The notes beneath the pieces are model-generated. The model was not told the origin of the DNA. It saw nothing but the letters and a program-made list of their open reading frames with translations, and did no database searches. From RI-153 sp041391225 (GTDB lineage: Bacteria; Chloroflexota; Anaerolineae; Caldilineales; Caldilineaceae), in contig JAWKOL010000003.1 of assembly GCA_041391225.1 (NCBI GenBank), positions 361,724 through 425,723 of the forward strand: DNA of 64,000 bases, in the 5' to 3' direction. Below, piece after piece: positions 1 to 9,639 of this stretch. Every line of letters starts with the position of its first letter. The stretch's first letter is position 1. The position numbers were made by a program, and so were the translations under genes.

Positions 1-1
1 T

Positions 2-679
2 AACGTAGGTGTGTGGATGGGCTGGTATTCGCGCATTACGTTGATTACGCCGCAGATCGAAAGCGCCTGCGAAGGCATTCAGTGGACACGCACCAGCATC
101 AGCGGCCCGATGGGCTACATGGCCACCGTGTCGCCACAGAGCGCCAGCGGTTACGTGGTCACCCGCAAGGCGGAGAACCCCGGCGCGGTGATCCAGTTCA
201 TGAACTGGGTCTATGATGCCGATTCGGTACGCAACCAGTTGATCGCTCGCTACGGCATCCCCGAAGAGATGTGGTGGTTCGTGGAATCGGAAGGGGACAA
301 TGTCGTGGTGGATCGCAATGCCGACAGCGGCTACGTTAGCGAATACATGATGCCGAACCTCAACATCGAGATCCGCTACAGTGTCCTCGATCCGGCGCGT
401 GCCTGGCACAACGAGTACCTGGGCACCGCTCTGATTTCCCTCGACGATGCCAAGATGCCGTTCGATGCAGGCGTCCCCTACAATCTCAGCCGCATGAACG
501 ACGAAGTCCCCACTCGCGGTGACATTCAGCGCCTGTTAGACGAGCAGATCGTTCTCTTCATCACGGGGCAACGTCCGCTTGACGATTGGGATACCTTTAT
601 GGATGAACTCTCTCGTGCCGGGATCGAAACCTGGAGCGAGGCGATCACCGCTCAGTACAACGAACTGACCGGCCAGTAA
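2..679 (+). CDS. ABC transporter sugar-binding protein, C-terminal part (partial at window edge)
   Basis: The frame is open from the window edge, so the true start lies outside. The 225 visible residues resemble the C-terminal lobe of a family 1 extracellular solute-binding protein of the LplA/YtcQ kind: they hold a typical GYMATVSPQSASGYVV segment and the AVIQFMNWVYD helix, and end with alternating helices and WDTFMDEL. Such lipoproteins capture oligosaccharides outside the membrane and deliver them to a permease pair. Two matching permease genes follow on the same strand after about 155 bases. The ligand is not readable from the sequence; the downstream sialidase and sulfatases suggest a sialylated or sulfated glycan fragment. 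Confidence 0.8.
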   Translation, partial: NVGVWMGWYSRITLITPQIESACEGIQWTRTSISGPMGYMATVSPQSASGYVVTRKAENPGAVIQFMNWVYDADSVRNQLIARYGIPEEMWWFVESEGDNVVVDRNADSGYVSEYMMPNLNIEIRYSVLDPARAWHNEYLGTALISLDDAKMPFDAGVPYNLSRMNDEVPTRGDIQRLLDEQIVLFITGQRPLDDWDTFMDELSRAGIETWSEAITAQYNELTGQ

Positions 680-833
680 AGAGACCGTATAAGTCACAGT
701 TGTATCGAAGAGAAGGCGGAGAGAGCACTCCTGTGGGTGTGCTTTCTCCGCCGGGTATTCCGGTACTGTCTGACGCCGTCCTGTACCAACGCCGGTTGTG
801 CCTGTCCCCACTACACGTCGCGAGTATAGCCCT

Positions 834-1814
834 ATGGCCAACGAAAACATGATCAATGTTCAACCGCGCCTGTCTACATCTGCGTCTGCCAGGAGCGGCA
901 ACCGGCTGCTGTGGAAGCGCGTCTGGGCCTTTCGCCACTATTACTTGCTAGCGCTGCCCGGCATTCTCTACTTCATCATCTTTCACTATATCCCCATGGC
1001 GGGCATTGTCATCGCCTTCAAGGACATCTCCCCCTTCGGCGGCATCCAGGGGATCATCGAAGCGCCCTGGGTGGGGTTTCAGCATTTCGAGCGCTTTTTT
1101 CGCTCGATCTTCTTCTGGGATGTGGTGCAGAACACGCTGATCATCAGCGGCCTGAAGATTCTGTTTGGCTTCCCAGCGCCCATTATCTTTGCCCTAATGC
1201 TCAACGAGGTGCTCTACTCACCGCTGAAACGTGTGGTGCAGACCATCTCGTACCTGCCGCACTTCATCTCGTGGGTGGTGGTCACCGGCCTGATTTCAGC
1301 GCTGTTCGGCACCAGCGGCGGTCTGGTCACCGAATTCCTCAACAACACCACCGGCGACAACTGGTCGTTCCTCACCAATACAGATTACTTTGTGGGGCTG
1401 CTGGTGGGTTCGCATGTCTGGAAAACCATCGGCTGGAGCAGCATTATCTACCTGGCCGCCATGTCCAGCATCGATCCACATCTCTACGAAGCCGCTACCA
1501 TCGACGGCGCCAGTCGCTTGCAGATGGCGCGCCACATTACACTGCCGTCGATTGCATTTGTGATCGTCATCCTCTTCATCTTTGACATCGGCAACCTGCT
1601 GGAAGCCGGATTTGAACAGATCCTGTTGCTCTATTCACCCGCTGTCTACAGTGTATCGGACATTATCGACACCTACGTCTATCGCGAAGGGTTGCTGGGG
1701 TTGGAATATTCGTTTGCAGCGGCGGTGGGTTTGTTTCGCGGGGTGATGTCGTTGCTACTCATCTTGGGTGCGAATGCGCTGGCGCGCCGCCTAGGCCAAA
1801 CAGGCATCTGGTAA
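834..1814 (+). CDS. Carbohydrate ABC transporter permease, LplB type
   Basis: Integral membrane subunit of a binding-protein-dependent sugar importer. About 326 residues with six predicted membrane segments; the first is near residues 38-60 (YYLLALPGILYFIIFHYIP), and IPMAGIVIAFKDISPF after it is typical of the LplB/YteP group. The EAA loop that contacts the ATPase is at about residue 218 (EAATIDGAS). I chose the ATG at 834; a GTG at 798 in the same frame would add 12 unlikely residues. Neither start has a strong ribosome site. It pairs with the next permease. No ATPase gene is nearby, which is common because such systems share an ATPase encoded elsewhere. Confidence 0.88.
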   Translation: MANENMINVQPRLSTSASARSGNRLLWKRVWAFRHYYLLALPGILYFIIFHYIPMAGIVIAFKDISPFGGIQGIIEAPWVGFQHFERFFRSIFFWDVVQNTLIISGLKILFGFPAPIIFALMLNEVLYSPLKRVVQTISYLPHFISWVVVTGLISALFGTSGGLVTEFLNNTTGDNWSFLTNTDYFVGLLVGSHVWKTIGWSSIIYLAAMSSIDPHLYEAATIDGASRLQMARHITLPSIAFVIVILFIFDIGNLLEAGFEQILLLYSPAVYSVSDIIDTYVYREGLLGLEYSFAAAVGLFRGVMSLLLILGANALARRLGQTGIW

Positions 1815-1824
1815 GGAGACGGGT

Positions 1825-2703
1825 ATGTTCAGACTTTCGCGCGGTGAGAAAGCGGTTCAGGCCGTCATCTATCTGTTGTTGGCGCTCTCGACGCTGGCCT
1901 TTTTGCTCCCCTTTGTCATCGTCTTCTCGACATCGTTTATCAGCGAGGCCGAGTTCGCCCGGCGCGGCGGCTATGTCCTCTACCCGGAGCAGATCGACTT
2001 AGGCGCCTACGAGATCCTGTTTGGGCGCAGTCAGGTCATCCTCAACGCCTACCGCGTCACCCTTTTTCGCGTGGTAGTGGGGACCGTTCTGAACCTGGTC
2101 TTCACGATTACGATGGCCTACGTGCTGGCGCAGCGCAAACTGCCGGGCCGCATCCCGTTGACGCTCTTCGTCTTCGTCACGATGGTCTTCGGCGGCGGGC
2201 TGATTCCCAACTTCCTCCTGGTGGATGCGCTGGGGTTGCGCAATACGCTCTGGTCGATGATTTTGCCGCCGTTGATCAGCGCCTGGAACCTGCTGATCAT
2301 GCGCAACTTCTTTATGAGTCTGCCCGAGGAATTCTACGAAGCGGCCATCATGGACGGCGCTTCGCCGTTTACGATCCTGTTGCGCATTGTGTTGCCGCTC
2401 TCACTACCGGCGATTGCCACCATTGGTCTCTTCTACGCCGTCTTTCACTGGAACGCCTGGTTCGACGCCTCGATCTACATCGACCGCTCAGACATGCGCC
2501 CGTTGCAGATCATCTTACGCGGCCTGCTACGCTCGACCACGTTGCAGGGGATGGAAGAGTTGGCCTTCACCGAGCAGCCGCCGCCCGCGGCGTCTTTGCG
2601 CTCGGCGCTGATCATCATCAGCACGGTGCCGGTCCTCTTTGTCTATCCCTTCATCCAGCGCTACTTCGTCAAGGGTGTCATGATTGGCGGCATCAAAGGT
2701 TAA
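1825..2703 (+). CDS. Carbohydrate ABC transporter permease, YtcP/AraQ type
   Basis: Second membrane subunit of the sugar importer, 292 residues with six predicted membrane helices. The family motif is at about residue 171 (EAAIMDGASPF), the cytoplasmic loop that docks on the ATPase. The protein ends in the characteristic QRYFVKGVMIGGIKG tail seen in YtcP-like permeases. The ATG at 1825 follows an AAGGAG ribosome site and lies 10 bases after the first permease stop, so the two are almost certainly co-transcribed and co-translated. The sulfatase gene begins only 5 bases after its stop, tying import to glycan breakdown. Confidence 0.9.
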   Translation: MFRLSRGEKAVQAVIYLLLALSTLAFLLPFVIVFSTSFISEAEFARRGGYVLYPEQIDLGAYEILFGRSQVILNAYRVTLFRVVVGTVLNLVFTITMAYVLAQRKLPGRIPLTLFVFVTMVFGGGLIPNFLLVDALGLRNTLWSMILPPLISAWNLLIMRNFFMSLPEEFYEAAIMDGASPFTILLRIVLPLSLPAIATIGLFYAVFHWNAWFDASIYIDRSDMRPLQIILRGLLRSTTLQGMEELAFTEQPPPAASLRSALIIISTVPVLFVYPFIQRYFVKGVMIGGIKG

Positions 2704-2708
2704 TCACC

Positions 2709-4196
2709 ATGCGCATCCTCTACTTCGACATCGACAGCCTGCGCCCCGATCACCTGGGCTGCTACGGGTATCAGCGTCAGACGTCGCCCACCATCGACAG
2801 CCTCGCCGCCGAAGGCATTCGCTTTGAGAATGTCTATATCTCCGACGCGGCGTGTATGCCCAGCCGCACCGCCCTCTTTAGCGGACGTTTCGGCGTCCAC
2901 ACCGGGGCAGTGAACCACGGGGGAGTCAGATCAGAAGCCTTCCCCGAAGGAGCAGGACGGAACTTCCGTTCCACCTGGGCACAGAGCAGTTGGCCGGCGG
3001 CCTTGCGCGACGCCGGTCTGCGCACGGCGACCATCAGCTCGTTCGGTGAACGCCATGCCGCCTACTGGTGGTACGCCGGTTTCCAGGAGATCCTCAGCCC
3101 CGGCCGCCTGGCCCAGGACGAAATGGCCGACGACACCGCCGATCTTGCCGTCGACTGGCTGCAACGTCACGGCGAGGACGACAACTGGTTCCTCCACGTC
3201 AACTTCTGGGACGTGCACGTGCCCTACCGCGCACCGGCGGACTTCGGCGATCCCTTTGCCAGGGAACCGCTGCCCGACTGGTACACCGAAGAGGTGCTGG
3301 CGTTGCACCTGGCCCACAGCTATGGACCCAACTCGGCGCGCCACGGCATCGTCTGGCGCAACGGACGCTCACACTACGAAGGTGCGTACCCCCGCCAGCC
3401 CGTGCGCTTCGACGACATGACCCAGGCGCGGCGCATGTTCGACGGCTACGACACCGCCATCCGCTACGTCGATCAGGCCATCGAGCGGATTTTGCACAAG
3501 CTGGCGGCGCTGGGGATTCTCGACGACACCGCCGTCATCGTTTCGGCGGACCACGGCGAGAACCTGGGCGAACTCAACATCTACATGGACCATGCCACCG
3601 CCGACCACGTCACCATGCACGTGCCGCTGATCGTGCGCTGGCCCGGTCTGCCACAGGGACACGTGGACACGGCGCTGCACTACCAGGTGGATCTGGCCGC
3701 CACCGTCATCGAACTGGCCGGCGGGCGTGTCCCCGCGAACTGGGACGGCGAAAGCTTCGCCGCCGAACTACGCAACGCGGCACCGCGGGGACGGTCCCAT
3801 CTCGTCCTCAGCCAGTTGACCCACTCGTGCCAGCGCGCCGTGCGCTTCGACGATTTCATCGCCATCCACTCCTATCACGACGCCTACCGCTGCCTGCCCG
3901 ATACGCTGCTCTTCGATGTCGTCGCCGATCCACATGAGCAGAATGACCTTGCGCCGCAGCATCCCGATCTGGTGCAACGGGCCGCGGTGCTGCTCGTCGC
4001 CTGGGAACGCACCATGATGCAGACAGCCACCCATCCCCACGATCCACTGTGGACGGTGCTGGCTGAAGGCGGCGGATTCCACGCCCGCAACGCATTGCCC
4101 AGCCTGATCGACTGGCTGGATCAACAAGGACAGCACACAAACGCCGAGCGCATGCGCGCCCGTTACCTCTTCACTCACCAACCTTCTGGAGCGTAA
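2709..4196 (+). CDS. Sulfatase (formylglycine-dependent, alkaline-phosphatase superfamily)
   Basis: Hydrolyses sulfate esters, probably from glycans. The 495-residue protein opens with the metal-binding segment FDIDSLRPDHLGCYG and carries the sulfatase signature CMPSR at residues 49-53, whose cysteine is the one matured to formylglycine. A second metal site, SADHGEN, lies near residue 280. No signal peptide is visible, so it probably acts in the cytoplasm on imported fragments. It starts 5 bases after the permease stop and ends 5 bases before the aldolase, so it sits inside an operon. The exact substrate cannot be read; sulfated sialosides or other sulfated sugars fit the context. An anaerobic sulfatase-maturating enzyme is not in the window. 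Confidence 0.87.
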   Translation: MRILYFDIDSLRPDHLGCYGYQRQTSPTIDSLAAEGIRFENVYISDAACMPSRTALFSGRFGVHTGAVNHGGVRSEAFPEGAGRNFRSTWAQSSWPAALRDAGLRTATISSFGERHAAYWWYAGFQEILSPGRLAQDEMADDTADLAVDWLQRHGEDDNWFLHVNFWDVHVPYRAPADFGDPFAREPLPDWYTEEVLALHLAHSYGPNSARHGIVWRNGRSHYEGAYPRQPVRFDDMTQARRMFDGYDTAIRYVDQAIERILHKLAALGILDDTAVIVSADHGENLGELNIYMDHATADHVTMHVPLIVRWPGLPQGHVDTALHYQVDLAATVIELAGGRVPANWDGESFAAELRNAAPRGRSHLVLSQLTHSCQRAVRFDDFIAIHSYHDAYRCLPDTLLFDVVADPHEQNDLAPQHPDLVQRAAVLLVAWERTMMQTATHPHDPLWTVLAEGGGFHARNALPSLIDWLDQQGQHTNAERMRARYLFTHQPSGA

Positions 4197-4201
4197 AGCC
4201 T

Positions 4202-5095
4202 ATGGAATCTCCCTTTTCTGGCACTTGGCCTGCGCTGGTAACCCCAGCCGATGCCGGCGGCGGCGTCAACGTGACCGTATTGCGCGAACTCGTAGACTAT
4301 CTACTGGGCAAACGCATCAACGGGCTTTATCTCTGCGGCAGCACCGGCGAGGGCGTGCTTCTGTCTCAAGCTGAACGCCGACAGGTGGTTGAGGTGGTGA
4401 TGGATCAGGTGGCAGGACGCATTCCCGTGATTGTGCACGTGGGCAGCGTGTCCACGCGTGAATCGGTGATCCTGGCACAGCACAGCCAGGAAGTGGGCGC
4501 AGCTGGCGTCAGTTCAATTCTGCCCATGGTCAACGCTGGCGTGACGGGCATCTACGCGCACTATCAGCAGATTGCCAAAACGGTGCCCAATCTGCCCTTC
4601 TTCCCCTACCTTTTCGGCGGACAGACCGACGCGCCGGCGCTGATGCAGGAACTCAAGCAGCGCATCCCCAACCTGCACGGCGCCAAATACACAGGCCCCA
4701 ACATGTACGAACTGGGGCGCGTCCTCGACGAAAGCGCCGCCGAGTGGACGATCTTTTCGGGGATGGACGAACAGTGCCTCTTCGCCATGATGGTGGGCGT
4801 GCCCGGCAACATCGGCTCAACGCTCAACTTCATGCCGGGTCTTTACCGCGACATGCGCGCCCGCTTCCAGAACGGCGACCTGGCCGGCGCGATGACGCTG
4901 CAACGCCGCGCCAACCAGGTGACCACGGTGCTGATCCAATACGGTTTTCCCGGCGCGCTGTGTGAAATGATGCGGCTGCTCGGCTTCGACTGTGGCAAAC
5001 CCCGTCTACCCCATCTGCCGCTGGCCGACAACCGAAAAGCCGACCTGCTGGCCGATCTGGAACGCGTGGACTTCCGTCAGTTGGTCGATCTTTAG
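4202..5095 (+). CDS. N-acetylneuraminate lyase / dihydrodipicolinate synthase family aldolase
   Basis: Class I pyruvate-dependent aldolase of 297 residues. In the family such enzymes cleave N-acetylneuraminate to N-acetylmannosamine and pyruvate or condense pyruvate with semialdehydes. Visible residues are the GSTGE carboxylate-binding loop (46-50), the proton-relay tyrosine at 136 (FFPYLFGG) and the Schiff-base lysine at 162 (GAKYTGPNMYEL). The segment NGLYLCGSTGEG is closer to sialate lyases than to DapA. It lies 5 bases after the sulfatase and 44 before the sialidase, which supports a role in sialic acid catabolism. Other 2-keto-3-deoxy sugar aldolase activities remain possible. It would act in the cytoplasm. 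Confidence 0.8.
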   Translation: MESPFSGTWPALVTPADAGGGVNVTVLRELVDYLLGKRINGLYLCGSTGEGVLLSQAERRQVVEVVMDQVAGRIPVIVHVGSVSTRESVILAQHSQEVGAAGVSSILPMVNAGVTGIYAHYQQIAKTVPNLPFFPYLFGGQTDAPALMQELKQRIPNLHGAKYTGPNMYELGRVLDESAAEWTIFSGMDEQCLFAMMVGVPGNIGSTLNFMPGLYRDMRARFQNGDLAGAMTLQRRANQVTTVLIQYGFPGALCEMMRLLGFDCGKPRLPHLPLADNRKADLLADLERVDFRQLVDL

Positions 5096-5139
5096 CCTAT
5101 TTCGCCCCACCCATTCGCCCACAACTGAAAGGACACCCC

Positions 5140-6261
5140 ATGTTTGAGGTCACACATCTCTTTGAAGCGCGCACTGGTGGCTATCACAATTACCGCGTAC
5201 CCGGCATCCTCTGCTCGCCAAACGGCGTGATCCTGGCCACGGTGGAGGCGCGGCGTGGCGGCGGCGGCGACTGGGACGGCAACGACGTGCTCTTACGCCG
5301 CAGCCTCGACGGCGGTGTCACCTGGCAGGAGCCGCAGTGCGTAGCCAGTTGCGACGACTACGGCCCAGGACCGATCAGTAACTTCGTCATGATCGCGGAC
5401 CGTAACAGCGGCACCGTCCACGCGCTCTACTGTCACAACTACGCCCGCCTCTTCTACCTGCACAGCGACGACGACGGCGCCACCTTCAGCGACCCGCGTG
5501 AGATCACCGACAGCATGGACGCCTTCCGCGCGCACTACGCCTGGCGCGTCATCGCCACTGGGCCGGGCCACGGCATCCAGTTAGAAAATGGACGGTTGGT
5601 GGTGCCGGTCTGGCTTTCCACCGGCGAAGGGACGGAGTTCGGTTCGGGAAAATTGGGGCATCGCCCCTCCATCGTCGCCTCGATCTACAGCGACGATCAG
5701 GGTGAGACCTGGCAGTGCGGCGAGACGGTGGCCTATCACGGCGAGCAGGTGCGCAACCCCAGCGAGACCATCCCTGTGCAGTTGAGCAACGGGCGCGTCC
5801 TCTTCAACGTGCGCTCGGAATCACCCGAGAACCGACGGCTGATCGTCACCAGCCCCGACGGCGCCCACGATTGGCGCATGGAAAAGTGGGATGAGACGCT
5901 GTTAGAGCCGGTGTGCATGGCCAGCATCCTAAAACTGTCTCAGCAGTCGATGCAGGGGACAAATTACATCGTCTTTGCCAACCCAGACAACCTGGAGAAC
6001 GAGCTGGTGCGTCCCGGCGGCAACCTGGCCCACGACCGCAAGCGGCTCACCGTCAAGCTCAGCCCCGACGACTGCGAAACGTGGACCCACAGCCGCGTCA
6101 TCGAAGCGGGGCCGTCGGGCTATTCGGATCTGGCGCAGGCCCAGGATGGCGCCGTCCTCTGCATCTACGAAGACGGCATGGTCGACCGCATGACCGACAC
6201 GCGCTACGCCAGCGTGGCCCGCTTTGATCTCGATTGGATCACAGGCGGCGAGGTGGGGTGA
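5140..6261 (+). CDS. Exo-alpha-sialidase-like BNR/Asp-box protein
   Basis: Six-bladed beta-propeller sialidase-fold protein, 373 residues. A YRVP motif at 18-21 corresponds to the FRIP arginine of sialidases. Asp-box repeats (S-x-D-x-G-x-T-W) are visible at about 55-62 (SLDGGVTW), 109-116 (SDDDGATF), 184-191 (SDDQGETW) and a degenerate one near 313 (SPDDCETW). NVRSE near 227 may supply another arginine of the substrate triad. It would release terminal sialic acids for the lyase encoded just upstream. No signal peptide is seen, so like the sulfatase it may act on imported oligosaccharides. It could also have a non-sialic substrate, because the fold is shared by other glycosidases. Confidence 0.8.
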   Translation: MFEVTHLFEARTGGYHNYRVPGILCSPNGVILATVEARRGGGGDWDGNDVLLRRSLDGGVTWQEPQCVASCDDYGPGPISNFVMIADRNSGTVHALYCHNYARLFYLHSDDDGATFSDPREITDSMDAFRAHYAWRVIATGPGHGIQLENGRLVVPVWLSTGEGTEFGSGKLGHRPSIVASIYSDDQGETWQCGETVAYHGEQVRNPSETIPVQLSNGRVLFNVRSESPENRRLIVTSPDGAHDWRMEKWDETLLEPVCMASILKLSQQSMQGTNYIVFANPDNLENELVRPGGNLAHDRKRLTVKLSPDDCETWTHSRVIEAGPSGYSDLAQAQDGAVLCIYEDGMVDRMTDTRYASVARFDLDWITGGEVG

Positions 6262-6278
6262 GCGATCGTAACCATACA

Positions 6279-6355
6279 GCTCCCGGTGCGACGCACTGGC
6301 CAGGAGAACGGACCTGTTTGCGTCAACGTTTGGGCCAGTGCGTCGCACCGGGAGC
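6279..6355. repeat. Perfect 23-bp inverted repeat between sialidase and second sulfatase
   Basis: Arms 6279-6301 and 6333-6355 are exact reverse complements, separated by a 31-base loop. There is no T-run after either arm, so this is not a classical intrinsic terminator. It lies just after the sialidase stop and 22 bases before the next start. Confidence 0.85.
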
Positions 6356-6377
6356 GCCACGTGAGATCAACCAAAAC

Positions 6378-7966
6378 ATGCGCGACGAAGTCACACGCAG
6401 CGACACAAAGGGTGACAGAAAACCCAATATTCTGCTCATTCTGTGCGATCAGTTACGGGCAGATGCATTGGGCTGTTATGGCAACCCGATTGTGCAGACG
6501 CCGCACCTCGACCGGCTGGCACGGTCGGGCGCCGTCTACGAGCAGTGCATCGTCACCCAGCCGACGTGTACACCCAGTCGGGCGTCGATCTTGACTGGGT
6601 GTTACCCGTCGGCGCTGCGCACGCATGGTGGGCTGTCGCACGCCGGATGATCCCCGTTTTGTGACACAGGCACTGGCGCGGGCAGGGTATCACACGGCCT
6701 CAATCGGCAAGATCCATCTGCGCCCGCAGGCTGAGGAACCCGCAGCCATCGCCGCCACACGTGACGCGGATGGCGTCTACGATTACTACGGATTTCAGAA
6801 GATCGAGCTGGTCAACGGTCATGGGGACAAGTGCTTCGGACCGTCCTATACGCCGTGGCTGGAGGCGCAGACGACGCCTCATGCCCGCGCCGCGCAGCGA
6901 CAGCCGCGTCACTACGCCCACGGCACCGAAGACACCCTACGCATACGACCTGCCGTTGGCCGTCCACCCCACCACCTACATCGGTGACCGCGCCGTCGAG
7001 TTCCTCAAACGGGCCGACGACACGCCATTCTTCTTGCACGTCTCCTTCCCTGATCCGCACCAGCCGTTTTGTGCCCCAGAACGCTACGCCGGCATGTACC
7101 AAGCAGAAGAGATGCCACCGCCGCTGCCACCGCTCGATCCGCAAACCATGCCGCCGTGGTATGGTGAAGCGTACATGGGCAAGAGCAGTCCGTGTGTCAT
7201 CGATCCGCCCGGCGCGCGCGTGGACCGGGTCACCGGCACCAAGCCGGACGACTACCAACGCTACACCGTCGCCGATTTCCAGCAGACAAAGGCGATCTAT
7301 TACGGCATGGTCTCGCTGCTGGATGACACAGTTGGGCGTATTCTCCACACGTTGCACGAAACCGGGCTGGATCATGACACGGTGGTCATCTTCATGGCTG
7401 ATCACGGGGAGTATCTGGGGGATTATGGTCTGACAGGAAAGGGCATGCTCTTCCACAGCGCGCTGCGGGTTCCGCTGCTAGTTGCCGGCCCTGGCATTAC
7501 CGGCGGACAACGGATTGCAGATGTTGCCTCTACACTGGACATTGCACCGACACTGCTGGATCTTGCCAACGTTGCCGAGCCGGAAGCGATGCAAGGCATC
7601 TCCATGCGTGCGCAGCTTATCGACAATGTTTCGCCTGTACGGCAGGTCGCCATCACCGAAAACGACGACGATTTTGTCCCCATGCGTGGCCGTGTCCTCA
7701 CCACAAACGAGTGGAAACTCGTCCGCTATGGCGGCACCCCGTTTGGTGAACTCTATGATCGACAAACCGATCCCAACGAAGAGCACAACCTTTGGAACCA
7801 CCCCGCCTATGCCGAGGTTCAGGCTGACCTGACCCAGAGGCTGCTCGATGAGTTGCTTTGTAGTGTGGACACCTTGAACGGACGTGTGCAGATACCACGT
7901 CCATTATCCGGGAAGTTGTTGAGGCAGAACTACACAGGTGGCAACGATTTCTTAGTCTCGCCATAA
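6378..7966 (+). pseudogene. Second sulfatase, interrupted by two frameshifts
   Basis: The ATG at 6378 starts a sulfatase with the metal segment ILCDQLRADALGCYG and the formylglycine signature CTPSR near residue 64. The frame changes near 6622 (after PSALRTH, continuing as MVGCRTPDDPRF) and again between about 6868 and 6895 (after PSYTPWLEAQ, continuing as RSDSRVTTPTAPKTPYA). The third frame then runs intact to 7966 and includes the ADHGEYLGDYGL metal site and the usual C-terminal region. Joined, the product is about 529 residues, full length for the family. Each shift is one inserted or two missing bases. It may be a recent pseudogene or an intact gene with sequence errors. It would be the sixth enzyme or transport gene of the glycan locus. 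Confidence 0.8.
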
Positions 7967-7974
7967 TGAACTGT

Positions 7975-9215
7975 CAGTTGTATTTGCCCCGTGTCCTTAC
8001 CTGCGCAATCGTCCTCTCCGGCGCCGCCCACCGACGGATGCGCCAGCAACCCTGCGCCAGCAGCGACAGATACCTAAGATGGACAAGAAGGTGATTGGCA
8101 GTCAACGAGCTTGATGATAGGTACGTGTGAATTTGGCGAATGCCAAAGCTCTGATTTTCGGCCAAGAAGCGATGACGGAGGCATCTCTGTGATAGCCTGG
8201 GTGAAGTAGAGACTGGATAGCCACCGTCAGAGCAGCAGCTGGTTGAGTGCTTGGGCAGGTTTAAGTCGACAAGGAGGCAAGAGCAAGTCGCCCACAGTGC
8301 TTGATGCCATTGTCGCGCGTCAAGTAGGCACCGAGCACGCGACAATGGCGTAGGTATCTTCCGCAACGCTGATGATAGAGGGAACACATAAGGTTAGACG
8401 CTCTGCATCGAGTTCACTGGTGAGATAGCGATACACTTGCCCTGGTGCAGGATTTCGACCAGGCGCACCGTTGACGCTCATCCTTCCCAATCCAGACAAT
8501 CTGGTCATGGACCTGAGCAGAGGAAAAGCACCTGCTCAACTGATGACGCAAATTGCTCTTGGCCCGAGTCAAAAAGGTCACCTGGGCGGATGAAAGTTCC
8601 GAAACATCTGGAAGTGGTGTAGCCCAGGTCGAAGATGAGCAGAGCACCCGCGGCAGTGCCGCCAGAATCTGTAGAAACGTGGTCGTGGTTGGCATCGGCC
8701 TCGTACCAGACTCGACGGGCAAGCGAGACCAACTCGAGGCTCATGTCCGTAACGGATTCGTCTCGCTCTTGAGCAGCCCACCTTGCGCAGAGTGATCGGT
8801 GACCATCGTGCACCAGCACATCGGTGTATCGTTCCGGGCCCAGGCGATTTCGGGAGCGAGGGGCGCTGTTCTGCCAGCGTCTTCCATCTGCCGAGAATGT
8901 CACCAGAATCCGTTCAAACAACTCGCTGGCAGCGTGCCGGCTCATAACCGCCTGCTGGCTGACCGGCACCGCTCCGTCATCCAGAGCAGACCTCTGTACC
9001 CAGCACACGCACCAGGTCGCGCGCCGATCTGGCCAGATCAGGCTCGACGAAAGAACGTACGCAATGTCAGCACACGTTCTCGCAATCCCACTTGGTGTGT
9101 TCAACTTCAGTGTCGCGGTGGACGATCTCGGTCAGCCATTTTTCCACTTCCGCATCTGCGACGGCACTTGCTTGCCGCCACCGGACGTCGGTGTGCCGCA
9201 CACTACGTTTCTTTG
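7975..9215 (-). mobile_element. Decayed IS4-family transposase (first copy)
   Basis: Minus-strand pieces in three frames line up with a DDE transposase of the IS4/DDE_Tnp_1 type. From N to C: VPVSQQAVMSRHAASELFERI (about 8930-8980), ERYTDVLVHDGHRS with a probable first catalytic Asp, RVWYEADAN, ALLIFDLGYT with the second Asp (about 8640), then in another frame AQVTFLTRAKSNLRHQL and VHDQIVWIGKDERQR, then QVYRYLTSELDAERL, and finally LWATCSCLLVDL and RHRFLAENQSFGI. At least four frame changes are needed. The Glu region (Y..RWRIED) is degraded. No intact ends or target duplication were identified; the borders given are estimates. Confidence 0.75.
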
Positions 9216-9232
9216 TCGACTTTTCTCGTTGC

Positions 9233-9623
9233 TCATCCTGACAGCATATGACCTTCTGTCGATTTGACTTCATGCCAAATCGCAACTGTCACAATGGCAG
9301 GTAGAATCAACCACAGACTCCACGTCGCCAACGTGGTCAGGAAGGCACGCCCTTGGGCCAAGGTCGCCTGCGCCTCCCCCTGCCCCCAATCGCCTCGGCC
9401 CACACCGCCGCATCGACGCCTGCCAAATAGTAGTTGTACGCCAGGTAGGCCAGCGCCGCCCCAGCGTACAAAGCCAACCGCCCATGACGCGCCAGCGCAC
9501 GGTGTCGGGGTGAAAGCGGTCCAGGTGAATGGCCAGCAACCCAATGCCCGCCATCACCGCCAACAGCACCGGCACGGCTGGCATGGCAAAGGCGGCGAGG
9601 ACGGCCTCGGGGTAGATTTTCAT
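9233..9623 (-). pseudogene. Small hypothetical membrane protein, two frameshifts
   Basis: Reading starts at the ATG at 9623 with MKIYPEAVLAAFAMPAVPV and a hydrophobic stretch, then RFHPDTVRWRVMGGWL. The sensible continuation is in a second frame (LALYAGAALAYLAYNYYLAG, about 9470-9410) and the C-terminus in a third (FLTTLATWSLWLILPAIVTV, about 9340-9280). Joined, it is roughly 130 residues with three membrane helices. I do not recognise the family. It lies between two decayed transposases and shares their degeneration. Confidence 0.5.
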
Positions 9624-9639
9624 GTTGACAACTCCGAAG

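Noticed and set aside
1..679. Treating the GTG at 11 as the start of the first gene
   Set aside because: The frame is open to the window edge and the visible part is only the C-terminal lobe of a binding protein, so the start lies outside.
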